DNA of 43,213 nucleotides from Streptomyces sp. UW30 (GTDB lineage Bacteria > Actinomycetota > Actinomycetes > Streptomycetales > Streptomycetaceae): positions 680,878 through 724,090 of the forward strand of contig NZ_RDBN01000053.1 in assembly GCF_008042075.1 (NCBI RefSeq), read 5' to 3'. Shown here piece after piece: positions 30,639 to 39,236 of the stretch. The first letter of the stretch is position 1. Every line of letters begins with the position of its first letter. The position numbers and the translations under genes are program-made. The notes below the pieces were generated by a model. It did no database searches, was not told where the DNA came from, and was given only the letters and a program-made list of their open reading frames with translations.

Positions 30639-32948
30639 TCAGTGGCCGGTCACCACCGCGGCCTGCGGCCGGATCGGCAGCCGGTTCACGGGACGGCCGG
30701 TCGCCGCGCGCACGGCCGACGCGATGGCCGCCGGTGACGTCACCACCGGCACCGCGCTCACCGCCTTCGCGCCGAAGGGCGCGACGACGTCCCGCTCCTC
30801 GACCAGCTTCACGATCCGGATGTCGGGGGCGTCCAGGGCCGTCGGCAGGGAGTAGCCCGTCAGGTCCGGGTGGCGGATCAGGCCGCGTGCCGAGCGCAGG
30901 TTCTCCGTGAGCGCTATGCCCACGCCCTGCGTCACACCCGCCTCGATCCGTGCCTCCAGCTGCGCCGGGTTCAGCACCCGGCCGACGTCCTGGGCGAGGG
31001 CCAGCTCGACCACGCGCACCGAGCCCAGCTCGATGTCGACGTCGACGACCGCGCGGATCGCGCAGAAGGACATGCCCACGAAGGCGTCGCCCTGGCCGGC
31101 GTCGTTCAGCGGCTCGGTCGGGTGCGGGCGGCACTGGGCCGTCGCCCACAGCTCCTTGCCGTCCAACGCCTCGGTGACGGTGGTCGACAGGACGCCGTCG
31201 TACGACGTGATCTTGCCGTCGGTGATCTGGAGCAGCTCGGTGGACATGCCGAACTTGTGCGCCAGGGGCTGGAGCAGCTGCGTACGGACCATCTTGGCGG
31301 CCCGCTCCACCGCACCGCCGGACACCCAGGTGTGGCGGCCGCGGCAGCCCGCGCCCGCCGGGGGCTGGTCGGTGTCGACGGGCGCCACGTGCACCTCGTC
31401 GATGCCCAGGGTGTCCTGGACGATCTGCCGGGCGAGCGTGGTGAAGCCCTGGCCGGTCTCGACGGCCGCGCACAGCACGGTCGCGATACCGTCGTGGACC
31501 TTCACGGTCGCCGTGGAGACCTCGTCCGCCCCCTCGGCGCCGAGCATGTGCACCATGCCCAGGCCGTAGCCCACGCCACGCCGCACGGCGCCCGGTTCGC
31601 CGGCGCCCTCGGGGCCGCCGGGCAGCAGCCACTCGTCCTCGGGGGTGTCCTTGGGCAGGGCCGGGAGGGGGTAGTCGCGGACGGCCTGCAACAGCTCCGC
31701 CACCGGGGCCGGGCAGGTCACCGTCTGGCCGGTCGGGAGGACGTCACCCGTGGCCAGCGCGTTGCGCAGGCGCAGCTCCGCCGGGTCCACGCCGAGCTTC
31801 TTGGCGAGCTTGTCCATCTGCGCCTCGTAGGCGGCGCACACCTGCATGGCGCCCTCGCCGCGCACATGGCCGGAGGGCGGGTTGTTGGTGCGTACGGCCC
31901 AGCCCTCGATGAAGGCGTTCGGGACGACGTACGGGCCGCAGGCGAAGCCGACCGCGGCGGCGAGAGCCTCGGCGGACGTGTCGGCGTAGGCGCCCGCGTC
32001 CAGCAGGATCTGCGCCTCGACCTTGACCAGCCTGCCCTCGGCGTCCGCGTGGTGGCGGTAGCGCAGCAGGGTGGGATGCCGGTGCGTGTGGCCCAGGAAG
32101 GACTCCTCGCGCGTGGCCGTCAGCTTCACCGGGCAGCCGGTCTTCAGCGCGAGCAGGCCGAGCGGGAGTTGGAAGCCCTGGTCCTCGCGGTCGGCGGTGG
32201 CGCCGGGGACGCCGGTGACGACGACCTTGACGCGCTCGGGCTCCAGGCCGTAGCAGGCGGCCGCCCGGTCGCGGTCGGTGTGCGGGTCGGTCGAGGCCAG
32301 GTAGAGCTCCACGCCGCCGTCGGGGCGCGGCACGGCGAGGCCCGCCTCGGCTCCGATGGGGGCCGGGTCTTGGCGGCCGATGCGGTACAGGCCCTCGACG
32401 ACGATGTCGCCGGCCGCGTCCGGGTCGCCGTGGCGCAGCGGGATGTGCCGGATCAGGTTGCCGTCGGGGTGCAGCGGCTCGGCCTCGAAGGCCTGCTCGG
32501 GGTCGGTCACCGGGTCGAGCGTCTCGTACTCGACGATGACGGCCGCGGCGGCCAGGCGTGCGGTGTCCGGGTGGTCGGCGGCGACGGCGGCGATGGGTTC
32601 GCCGTGGTGGCGCACGACCTCGGAGGCGAAGACCGGACGGTCGGCCTTGCCGCGGCCGACCAGCGGGCTGCCCGGCACGTCCTCGTGCGTGACGACGGCC
32701 CGTACGCCGGGCATCTCCCGCGCGTGGGTGGTGTCGATGGACTTGATGCGCGCGTGCGGGTGCGGCGAGCGCAGTACGGCCGCCCACAGCAGGCCCTCGG
32801 CCCACAGATCGGCCGCGTACGGGAACGTGCCCTCGGTCTTTGCGCGAGCGTCGGCGGCCGGCAGGGACGCGCCGAGGCCGTGCGGGATCGGCTCGGGGGC
32901 GGGTGCTGCCTCCGCGGCTGTGGTCGCGGTGGCGGCTTCGTTGCTCAC
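30639..32948 (-). CDS. Xanthine dehydrogenase-family molybdopterin-binding subunit (divergent)
   Basis: 769 aa; GTG at 32948 overlapping the Fe-S subunit stop (GTGA). The fold is that of CoxL/XdhB large subunits: an N-terminal a/b hammerhead (RAKTEGTFPYAADLWAEGLL, RSPHPHARIKSID), then the Mo domains with TGCPVKLTATREESFLGHTH, NPPSGHVRGEGAMQVCAAYE, and ETGQGFTTLARQIVQDTLGI. Two motifs expected in active hydroxylases are changed: GGAFGG before R-E-D is GATAD, and the C-terminal G-x-G-E with the base-acting Glu is GAKAVSA. It may have lost hydroxylase activity or use other residues. The substrate cannot be predicted; purine oxidation is only a family default. Confidence 0.88.
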   Translation of the reverse strand: MSNEAATATTAAEAAPAPEPIPHGLGASLPAADARAKTEGTFPYAADLWAEGLLWAAVLRSPHPHARIKSIDTTHAREMPGVRAVVTHEDVPGSPLVGRGKADRPVFASEVVRHHGEPIAAVAADHPDTARLAAAAVIVEYETLDPVTDPEQAFEAEPLHPDGNLIRHIPLRHGDPDAAGDIVVEGLYRIGRQDPAPIGAEAGLAVPRPDGGVELYLASTDPHTDRDRAAACYGLEPERVKVVVTGVPGATADREDQGFQLPLGLLALKTGCPVKLTATREESFLGHTHRHPTLLRYRHHADAEGRLVKVEAQILLDAGAYADTSAEALAAAVGFACGPYVVPNAFIEGWAVRTNNPPSGHVRGEGAMQVCAAYEAQMDKLAKKLGVDPAELRLRNALATGDVLPTGQTVTCPAPVAELLQAVRDYPLPALPKDTPEDEWLLPGGPEGAGEPGAVRRGVGYGLGMVHMLGAEGADEVSTATVKVHDGIATVLCAAVETGQGFTTLARQIVQDTLGIDEVHVAPVDTDQPPAGAGCRGRHTWVSGGAVERAAKMVRTQLLQPLAHKFGMSTELLQITDGKITSYDGVLSTTVTEALDGKELWATAQCRPHPTEPLNDAGQGDAFVGMSFCAIRAVVDVDIELGSVRVVELALAQDVGRVLNPAQLEARIEAGVTQGVGIALTENLRSARGLIRHPDLTGYSLPTALDAPDIRIVKLVEERDVVAPFGAKAVSAVPVVTSPAAIASAVRAATGRPVNRLPIRPQAAVVTGH

Positions 32949-34627
32949 GCCTGGCCTCCGTCCTGGCCGTACGCCTGGTCATGCGGTCCCATGGCACCGG
33001 GGGCCTCGAACGCCGAGCGGTGGACCCCGCCGGCTCCCGGGCCTGCCTGGTGAGGGATACGCGGCTCGTCCCCGTCCTGTTCGCCGTCGTCGGCGCCGGT
33101 GTACGCCTCGCGCTCGGCGACGACCTCCTTGACGGCCTCCACCACGCCCCGGTAGCCGGAGCAGCGGCACAGGTTGCCGCACAAGGCCTGGCGGGTCTCC
33201 AGCTCGGTCGGCGCCGGGTTGCCCTCCAGCAGGTCGTGCACGGTCATCGCCATGCCCGGCACGCAGAAGCCGCACTGCACCGCGCCGCATCGCGCGAGCG
33301 CGCGCTGCACATCCGAGGGCTGCCCGTCCTCGGCGAGGCCCTCGACCGTACGGACCTCGGCGCCGGCGGCGGTCACGGCCGGCACCAGGCAGGACGCGAC
33401 GAGCCGTCCGTCGACCTGGACGTTGCAGGCCCCGCACTCGCCCTGCGAGCAGCCGTCCTTGGCGCCCGCGAGGCCGAGCCGCTCGCGCAGCACGTAGAGC
33501 AGCGACTCGCCGATCCAGGCGTCCGAGACGGGCCGGTCGGCGCCGTTGACGCGCAGGACGTAGGAGGCCAGGGGGTGTTCCTCGCCGGAGGGTGGCGGCG
33601 CGTCGTCGTCGGCGCCGGCCCGCTCGGGCTCCTCGGCTCCGGAGTCGGCCTGCCCGCTCTCGGCGGCGGGTGCCGCGGGGCCCTGGGCGGCCTCTGTGGC
33701 GCCTTGGGCGTCCGCGGAGTCCCTTGCGGGCTCACGGGTCCCGGGAGCGGCCTGTGCGGCCCCTGAAGCGCTTTCGGCGGAGTCCTCGGCGGGCGGCTCG
33801 GCGTGCTCCGGGGCGAACGCGGGCCGCTGCACGCGCGCGTGGGCTTGCGCGCCGCGCGCCGCGGACGGGTCCCCGTCCCGGCCGAACCCGGGCCGGGCTC
33901 CGGCGGGCCGTTCGCCGGCGCGTGCGGCGTGCGGGTCGTCCGGGTGGGGTCCGGCCTGTCCCGGGCGTCCGGGAACGTGCCCGGCACCCGCGGGCCGCCC
34001 GGGCGCGGGCGCGGTACCCAACGCCTCGCCGGCTGCCGCCGCGGCCTCCGCCTGCTGCCCCCAGGGCTGTCCGGTCGGCTGGGTCGCCCACGGTGCGGGC
34101 GCGCCGCCCGGCAGGGTGGTCGGCGGGGTGCCGCCGCCCCACTGCTCGACGAGCGACGACGTGGTGAACTCGCCGGATTCGTCCGGAAGGTCACCGTCGG
34201 CGACGGGGATCGACCACTGTCCGGTGACGTCGTGACCGGGCGCGGCGGCGTCCTGGCCCGCCGCGGTCTCCGAGAAGTTCCACTGCTGGGTGGCCGCGGG
34301 GTTGTACGCGAACCGGTCACCACCCGCGTCCTGCGCGGCGGCGTTCGGGTCGGGCCACTGGGTGCCCTCGGCGGGCGCGCCCGCGGCCGGCCAGCCGCCG
34401 GGTGCCGTGGGGTCGGTGCCCGCGCCCGGCGTGACCGTTATCTGCGGCGGGACGTACCCGTGGCCGGGCGCGGCGAGCGGGCTGTCGGATGAGGCCAGGA
34501 GGGCGTCGATGCCCCCTTCGGGGAGCTTGACGAAGGCGGTGGCGCCGTCGTCGTACTCACCCTGGGGCAGCGGGTCCCAGCGGCCCGCGCCCTGGGGCGT
34601 GCCCTCTCCGTGCCGGTCGTCGGTCAC
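32945..34627 (-). CDS. 2Fe-2S subunit of xanthine dehydrogenase family with ~350-aa N-terminal extension
   Basis: 560 aa; GTG at 34627 overlapping the FAD subunit stop. The C-terminal part (~353-505) is the normal CoxS/XdhC-like iron-sulphur subunit: YVLRVNGADRPVSDAWIGES, first cluster CSQGECGACNVQVDG...C, second cluster CGAVQCGFCVPGM ... CGNLCRCSGY. Residues 1-350 are Ala/Pro/Gly/Gln/Asp-rich and low in hydrophobics, probably disordered, with no recognised domain; usual subunits are only ~160-200 aa. The reading frame is open with Streptomyces codon bias and joined by GTGA overlaps on both sides, so the extension looks genuinely coded. Confidence 0.88.
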   Translation of the reverse strand: MTDDRHGEGTPQGAGRWDPLPQGEYDDGATAFVKLPEGGIDALLASSDSPLAAPGHGYVPPQITVTPGAGTDPTAPGGWPAAGAPAEGTQWPDPNAAAQDAGGDRFAYNPAATQQWNFSETAAGQDAAAPGHDVTGQWSIPVADGDLPDESGEFTTSSLVEQWGGGTPPTTLPGGAPAPWATQPTGQPWGQQAEAAAAAGEALGTAPAPGRPAGAGHVPGRPGQAGPHPDDPHAARAGERPAGARPGFGRDGDPSAARGAQAHARVQRPAFAPEHAEPPAEDSAESASGAAQAAPGTREPARDSADAQGATEAAQGPAAPAAESGQADSGAEEPERAGADDDAPPPSGEEHPLASYVLRVNGADRPVSDAWIGESLLYVLRERLGLAGAKDGCSQGECGACNVQVDGRLVASCLVPAVTAAGAEVRTVEGLAEDGQPSDVQRALARCGAVQCGFCVPGMAMTVHDLLEGNPAPTELETRQALCGNLCRCSGYRGVVEAVKEVVAEREAYTGADDGEQDGDEPRIPHQAGPGAGGVHRSAFEAPGAMGPHDQAYGQDGGQA

Positions 34628-35517
34628 GACAGCGCCCTCCCCAGTGCTCGTCGGGCCAGCGCGGCGACGGTGCGCCGCAGGTGCAGTACGGCGGGCGGAT
34701 GCTGAGTCACGGACCCGTCCTCGGCCGGGGCCGGGTCGGGGATGCAGGCCGCGGCGACGTACTCCCCGAAGGCGTTGAGGGCCTCGGGGACGATCGCGCG
34801 GCTGTTGTCCCAGTCGATCAGCTGGGCGACCCACTGCTCGGCCTCCAGGGGCCGCAGCGGCATCGGCGCTATGGCACCGACGGCGCACCTGACTCCGCGC
34901 CGGGCGGGGTCGAGCACGACCGCGACGGACGCCATCGCGCGTCCCGGGCCGGTGCGGCCGGTGGCCTTGAGGAAGACCTGCGGGGCGTGCAGCAGCGGCA
35001 CGCGCACGAAGCCGATGAGTTCACCGGCGCGCAGCATCTCCATGCCCGCCAGCAGGTGCGAGACCGGGATCTCCCTGCGGGCTCCGCCGGGGCCCGCGAC
35101 GATCAGGGTCGCTTCGAGGGCGGCGAGGACCGGCAGCGCGTCACCGGTCGGGGACGCCGAGGCGATGTTGCCGCCGAGGGTGCCCGCGTTACGGATCTGC
35201 GGCGGGCCCGCGGCGCGCGCCGAGGCGGCCAGCGCCGGGATGAGGGCCGCGAAGTCGGGGCGGCCCATGCGCGCATGCGTGAGACCCGCGCCGAGCAGCG
35301 CGTGGCCGTCCTGGTACTGCCAGCCGCGGATCTCGCTGATCCGGCCGAGACCGACCAGTGCGGCGGGCCTGAGCTGCCCGGAGTTGACGGCGGCCATGAG
35401 GTCGGTGCCGCCCGCGACGGGCACGGCGGCGGGCATGGTCGCGAGTGCCGCCACGGCCTCGTCCAGCGTCGTGGGCAGCGTGACGGCCTGCGCCGCCTGC
35501 GGTGCGTGCGTGGTCAA
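34624..35517 (-). CDS. FAD-binding subunit of xanthine dehydrogenase family (CoxM type)
   Basis: 297 aa. The start is a TTG at 35517 with GGAAGGGG upstream, giving (M)TTHAPQAAQAVTLPTTLDEA; an ATG 35 codons earlier would add an unlikely Pro/Arg-rich leader. FAD motifs are PVAGGTDLMAAV (~32-43) and QIRNAGTLGGNIASASPTGD (~107-126). It is the first gene of the three-gene set FAD, Fe-S, Mo, each overlapping the next by four bases, so equal production of the three subunits is likely. No accessory XdhC-like chaperone or transporter is adjacent. Confidence 0.9.
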   Translation of the reverse strand: MTTHAPQAAQAVTLPTTLDEAVAALATMPAAVPVAGGTDLMAAVNSGQLRPAALVGLGRISEIRGWQYQDGHALLGAGLTHARMGRPDFAALIPALAASARAAGPPQIRNAGTLGGNIASASPTGDALPVLAALEATLIVAGPGGARREIPVSHLLAGMEMLRAGELIGFVRVPLLHAPQVFLKATGRTGPGRAMASVAVVLDPARRGVRCAVGAIAPMPLRPLEAEQWVAQLIDWDNSRAIVPEALNAFGEYVAAACIPDPAPAEDGSVTQHPPAVLHLRRTVAALARRALGRALS

Positions 35518-35744
35518 ACCGGCTGCCCCTTCCCGCTGCCCCACCTGGTCCCACCTGTTGCTGCCGTACGGTACGTGCTGACAGGGCGGACGTGGCAACT
35601 CTGGCACATCTTCGCAGGGCACGAAGACAGGGGTCCGCTAGGAGGCATTCGCCCACCTGATCAGGGAGATGGTCCGTTTTCGTACGCCATCACCCGTGCG
35701 TACCGATTGACACTCTTCGGTGACCCCTTGCCGGTTTTTTTCCA

Positions 35745-37370
35745 TTATCTGTTCGGGGGCGGCCCGTCGATCGGCCGGCCGAGCACTCCGGGGCGCCGCT
35801 GCCAGGGCCGCGGTCCCGTCGGTGGCCGGTAGGCGACCCCGAGGGCGTCAAGTCGCCCGTAGTGGGCGGCCAGTCGGCGCTCGAAGTCGGCGAAGTCCCG
35901 CCGCTCCGGGGCGGGCAGGCCGCTCCAGGCCACCTCGGCGAAGGCGGCGAGGCGCGGGAAGGTCTGGTAGTCCACGCGTGCCGGGTCCTCCATCACCTCG
36001 GTCCACACGTTGGCCTGCGTACCGAGCACATGCCGGGCCTCGTCCGGCGTCAACTCCGGGGGCACCGGCTCGAACCGATAGACGTCCTCCAGGGTGCGCA
36101 CATAGCCGATCGGCACCGGCTCTTCGGCGCCCGCGTCCTGACGGTGGTCCAGGTACACCTGCTGCTCGGGGCACATGACGACGTCGTGGCCCGCGCGGGC
36201 CGCCGCGATACCGCCCGCGTACCCGCGCCAGGACGACACCGCCGCGCCTTTCGCCAGACCGCCCTCCAGAATCTCGTCCCAGCCGATGAGCCGGCGCCCG
36301 CGCGCGGAGAGCCAGCTGTCGAAGTGGCCGATGAACCAGGCCTGGAGCTCGTCCTCGTCCTTCAGCCCGAGTTCCCTGATGCGCGCCTGCGCGGTCGGCG
36401 ACTGCCGCCACTGGTCCTTGGGGCATTCGTCGCCCCCGACGTGAATGAACTCCGAGGGGAACAGCTCCAGGACTTCCTCGAACACCCCCTCGTAGAAGCG
36501 CAGGGTGTTGTCAGTGGGGGCGAGTACGTTCGGATTGATCCCCCAGGTGTCCCAGACGGAGAGCGCGGAGGTGTCGATGACGTCAGTGTTGCCGAGTTCC
36601 GGGTACGCGGCGATGGCGGCCTGCGAGTGTCCCGGTACGTCGATTTCCGGGACGACGGTGATATGCCGCTCGGCGGCGTACGCGACGATCTCGCGGATGT
36701 CGTCCTGGGTGTAGTGGCCACCGTGCGGCTTCTCCTCCCACAGCGGGGAGGCCCGATGGCCGAATTTCGTGCGCGCCCGCCAGGAGCCGGCCTCGGTGAG
36801 CCGGGGGTACTTCCTGATCTCGACGCGCCAGCCCTGGTCGTCCGTCAGATGGAAGTGGAAGACGTTCAGTTTGTGGGCGGCCAGCAGGTCGAGGTAGCGC
36901 AGGACACCGTCCTTGGGCATGAAGTGCCGGGCCACGTCGAGCATGAGGCCGCGCCAGCGGAATCGGGGGGCGTCCTCGATCGTGACGTGCGGTACGGCCC
37001 AGGTGCGGTCGCGGCCGATCGGGGCGCTGCGGTAGGCGTCGGGGCCGAGGAGCTGGCGCAGGGTCTGGGCGCCCCAGAAGACACCGGCCGCGCTGCCGCC
37101 CTCGATCAGGACGCCGGTCGAGTCGCTGACGAGGCGATATTCCTCGGGGCGCAGCCCGGGGTCAAGCCGGAGCCCGATGCCGTCGCCGTCGATGTCGTCG
37201 AGTTCCCACCCCTCGCGCAGGGGCAGCCCGGTGGCCTGGCGCAGCACGGCGCTCAGCCAGTGACCGACCCTCTCCGTCTCCGGGCCGGCATAGATCTGGG
37301 AGTACGCCGTCAGCCTGACCTCGCCGGAATCGGCGACGACATCGCGGGGCATCGGAATCAGTTCAGTCAC
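35745..37370 (-). CDS. Beta-N-acetylhexosaminidase, GH20, cytoplasmic
   Basis: 541 aa; GTG at 37370, one base after the permease stop. The N-terminal GH20b-like domain (~1-125) precedes the GH20 barrel: RGLMLDVARHFMPKDGVLRY, NVFHFHLTDDQGWRVEI, VVPEIDVPGHSQAAIAAYPE and the catalytic Asp314-Glu315 pair in FIHVGGDECPK (D313/E314 in the S. plicatus enzyme). No signal peptide is visible, so it should split imported beta-N-acetylglucosaminides such as chitobiose inside the cell. This fits the co-directional sugar ABC genes. Confidence 0.93.
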   Translation of the reverse strand: MTELIPMPRDVVADSGEVRLTAYSQIYAGPETERVGHWLSAVLRQATGLPLREGWELDDIDGDGIGLRLDPGLRPEEYRLVSDSTGVLIEGGSAAGVFWGAQTLRQLLGPDAYRSAPIGRDRTWAVPHVTIEDAPRFRWRGLMLDVARHFMPKDGVLRYLDLLAAHKLNVFHFHLTDDQGWRVEIRKYPRLTEAGSWRARTKFGHRASPLWEEKPHGGHYTQDDIREIVAYAAERHITVVPEIDVPGHSQAAIAAYPELGNTDVIDTSALSVWDTWGINPNVLAPTDNTLRFYEGVFEEVLELFPSEFIHVGGDECPKDQWRQSPTAQARIRELGLKDEDELQAWFIGHFDSWLSARGRRLIGWDEILEGGLAKGAAVSSWRGYAGGIAAARAGHDVVMCPEQQVYLDHRQDAGAEEPVPIGYVRTLEDVYRFEPVPPELTPDEARHVLGTQANVWTEVMEDPARVDYQTFPRLAAFAEVAWSGLPAPERRDFADFERRLAAHYGRLDALGVAYRPPTGPRPWQRRPGVLGRPIDGPPPNR

Positions 37371-37371
37371 G

Positions 37372-38232
37372 TCAGTCCTTTACCGCTCCGCCCAGCCCCG
37401 ACACCAGCCGTCGCTGCACGAGCACGAAGAAGATCAGTACCGGAATCGTCATCACCGTCGAGGCCGCCATCACCCCGCCCCAGTCCGGCTCGTCCGGCTT
37501 GTAGAAGACGAGCAGGGCCATCGGCAGGGTGGACTGCGAAGTGTCGCTGATGATGAAGGACTTGGCGAAGAGGAAGTCGTTCCAGGCGGAGATGAAGGAG
37601 AAAACGCTGGTGGCCACGAGCCCGGGGAAGACCAGCGGGAAAAGGATCTGCCACAGGAATCGAGACCGGCTCGCCCCGTCGATGTAGGCGGCCTCCTCCA
37701 GAGCCTGAGGAACGGCCTTCACAAACCCCCGCAGCATCCAGATCGCGAACGGCAGCGAGAAGGCGATGTGCGGCAGGATCAGCGAGCCGAGCGTGTTCAG
37801 CTGGCCGAAGTCCCGCATGAGGAAGAACAGCGGGATGGTGAGGGCCTCCACCGGCACCATCTGGGCCACCAGAAACATGATCAGCAAGGTGGTCCGGAAG
37901 CGGAACCGGAATCGTGTCACCGCGGTCGCCGCGAGAAACGCGATCAGCGCGGAGGCGATCACCACGGTGCACGCGACGACGAGGCTGTTGACGAAGTAAC
38001 GGCCGAATTCGTTCTGCTCGAAGACCCGCCGGAAGGAATCCAGCGAAGGGTCCAGCGTCCACGGCCGCGGCTCGCTCGACTCGATCTCCCCGGCCGGTTT
38101 GAAGGCGCTGAGCACCATCCAGTACAGCGGAAAGGCCACCACCACGGCGATCAGCAGCGCGGACGCCTCAGCGAGCAGCCGCCAGGGCCGCCGTATGAAA
38201 CCCAGGGAACCCGCGGAACGCACGGAACTCAC
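37372..38232 (-). CDS. Sugar ABC transporter permease, MalG type
   Basis: 286 aa; GTG at 38232 overlapping the stop of the first permease gene (GTGA). There are six membrane segments, beginning LLAEASALLIAVVVAFPLYW. The MalG-type EAA motif is VPQALEEAAYIDGASRSRFL followed by WQILFPLVFPG. Together with the MalF-type permease and the lipoprotein it forms a CUT1 importer. There is no ATPase gene in the cluster; in Streptomyces such systems usually share the MsiK ATPase encoded elsewhere. Confidence 0.93.
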   Translation of the reverse strand: MSSVRSAGSLGFIRRPWRLLAEASALLIAVVVAFPLYWMVLSAFKPAGEIESSEPRPWTLDPSLDSFRRVFEQNEFGRYFVNSLVVACTVVIASALIAFLAATAVTRFRFRFRTTLLIMFLVAQMVPVEALTIPLFFLMRDFGQLNTLGSLILPHIAFSLPFAIWMLRGFVKAVPQALEEAAYIDGASRSRFLWQILFPLVFPGLVATSVFSFISAWNDFLFAKSFIISDTSQSTLPMALLVFYKPDEPDWGGVMAASTVMTIPVLIFFVLVQRRLVSGLGGAVKD

Positions 38233-39236
38233 AGCTCCTCCCCTTGCCTGCGCAGCAACCGCAGATAGACCAGCGTGACCGCCAGCAGGATCAGCAGCAT
38301 CACCACGCCGATCGCCGAACCCAGGCTGTACTGCGAGGACGCGAACGCCTTCTGGTAGGCGTACACGTTCAGCACGAGGTTCTGACCGGCGATGCCGCCG
38401 CCGTTCGTCATCACATAGATCTGGGTGAACACCTTGAAGTCCCAGATGACCGACTGGATGGTGACGACCACCAGGATCGGCCGCAGCATCGGCGCCAGCA
38501 CCGACCGCCAGACCCGCCACTGCGAGGCACCGTCCAGCTCGGCGGCCTCCAGCACCTCGGCCGGGACGGCGCGAATGCCGGCGTACACCGTCACCATCAC
38601 GAACGGGAAGGAGCACCACACCACTTCGAGCAGCACGAGGAGGAAGGCGCTGAACCGCCCGTACGTCCACGAGTGGTCGCCGAGCCCCAGCACCCGGTTC
38701 ACCGGCCCGAAGTCAGGGTCGAACAGGAGCAGCCACACCGTCGACCCGGTGATGGCGGGCGTCGCCCACGCCCCGAGCGCGGCCAGCATCAACGCCAGCC
38801 GTGGCACGGCACGCACACGCGTGAGCAGCACGGCGAGCGCACACCCGACGGCAAGCGTCGACACGACACACGCCGCCGCGAAGACGACGGTGGCCAGCAG
38901 CACCTGCCAGAACTGGGAGTCCGAGAACAGCTCCGAGTAGTTCCCGAACCCCTCGAAGGTCGTCGGCTCCCCGCCACTGACCTGCGCCTGGGTGTACTGG
39001 AGGAACGAGATCAGCCCGAGCTGATAGATGGGGTAGACGAGCAGCCCACCGAGCACGACAAGGGCGGGCGCGAGATACAGCCAGGGAGTCCAGCTCTTGC
39101 GACGCCCCGCGCCGGAACCCCGCCGGGGGCGCGGGGCTGTGCTGAATTTGCGGCTACCGCCGCGTGGGCGCGACCCGCCACGAGCAGCCCGCACCCGCGA
39201 CCGATCCGCAGCCCCCACCCCGGTAGGCGCCGTCAT
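38229..39236 (-). CDS. Sugar ABC transporter permease, MalF type, with repeat-derived N-terminus
   Basis: 335 aa; ATG at 39236 overlapping the lipoprotein gene stop (ATGA). Membrane segments begin at ~50 (TPWLYLAPALVVLGGLLVYP). The EAA loop is VPAEVLEAAELDGASQWRVW. The first ~48 residues are Arg/Gly/Ser-rich, and residues ~14-45 are encoded by a copy of a dispersed Streptomyces hairpin repeat (39104-39195), an in-frame addition to the cytoplasmic tail. The ATGA coupling supports the start at 39236. Confidence 0.92.
   Translation of the reverse strand: MTAPTGVGAADRSRVRAARGGSRPRGGSRKFSTAPRPRRGSGAGRRKSWTPWLYLAPALVVLGGLLVYPIYQLGLISFLQYTQAQVSGGEPTTFEGFGNYSELFSDSQFWQVLLATVVFAAACVVSTLAVGCALAVLLTRVRAVPRLALMLAALGAWATPAITGSTVWLLLFDPDFGPVNRVLGLGDHSWTYGRFSAFLLVLLEVVWCSFPFVMVTVYAGIRAVPAEVLEAAELDGASQWRVWRSVLAPMLRPILVVVTIQSVIWDFKVFTQIYVMTNGGGIAGQNLVLNVYAYQKAFASSQYSLGSAIGVVMLLILLAVTLVYLRLLRRQGEEL
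39104..39195. repeat. Dispersed Streptomyces hairpin repeat inside the MalF-type permease gene
   Basis: GCCCCGCGCC (39104-39113) pairs with GGCGCGGGGC (39128-39137). It is followed by the tail CTGTGCTGAATTTGCGGCTA and CCGCCGCGTGGGCGCGACC, a pattern I recall from Streptomyces intergenic regions. Here it is read as protein. Confidence 0.6.

Noticed and set aside
35702..35750. TTGACA followed by a T7 run on the plus strand after the GH20 gene, possible antisense promoter or terminator
   Set aside because: No -10 hexamer at proper spacing, and the ACCGA/TCGGT stem is only 5 bp with a 10-nt loop and is 12 nt away from the T run.
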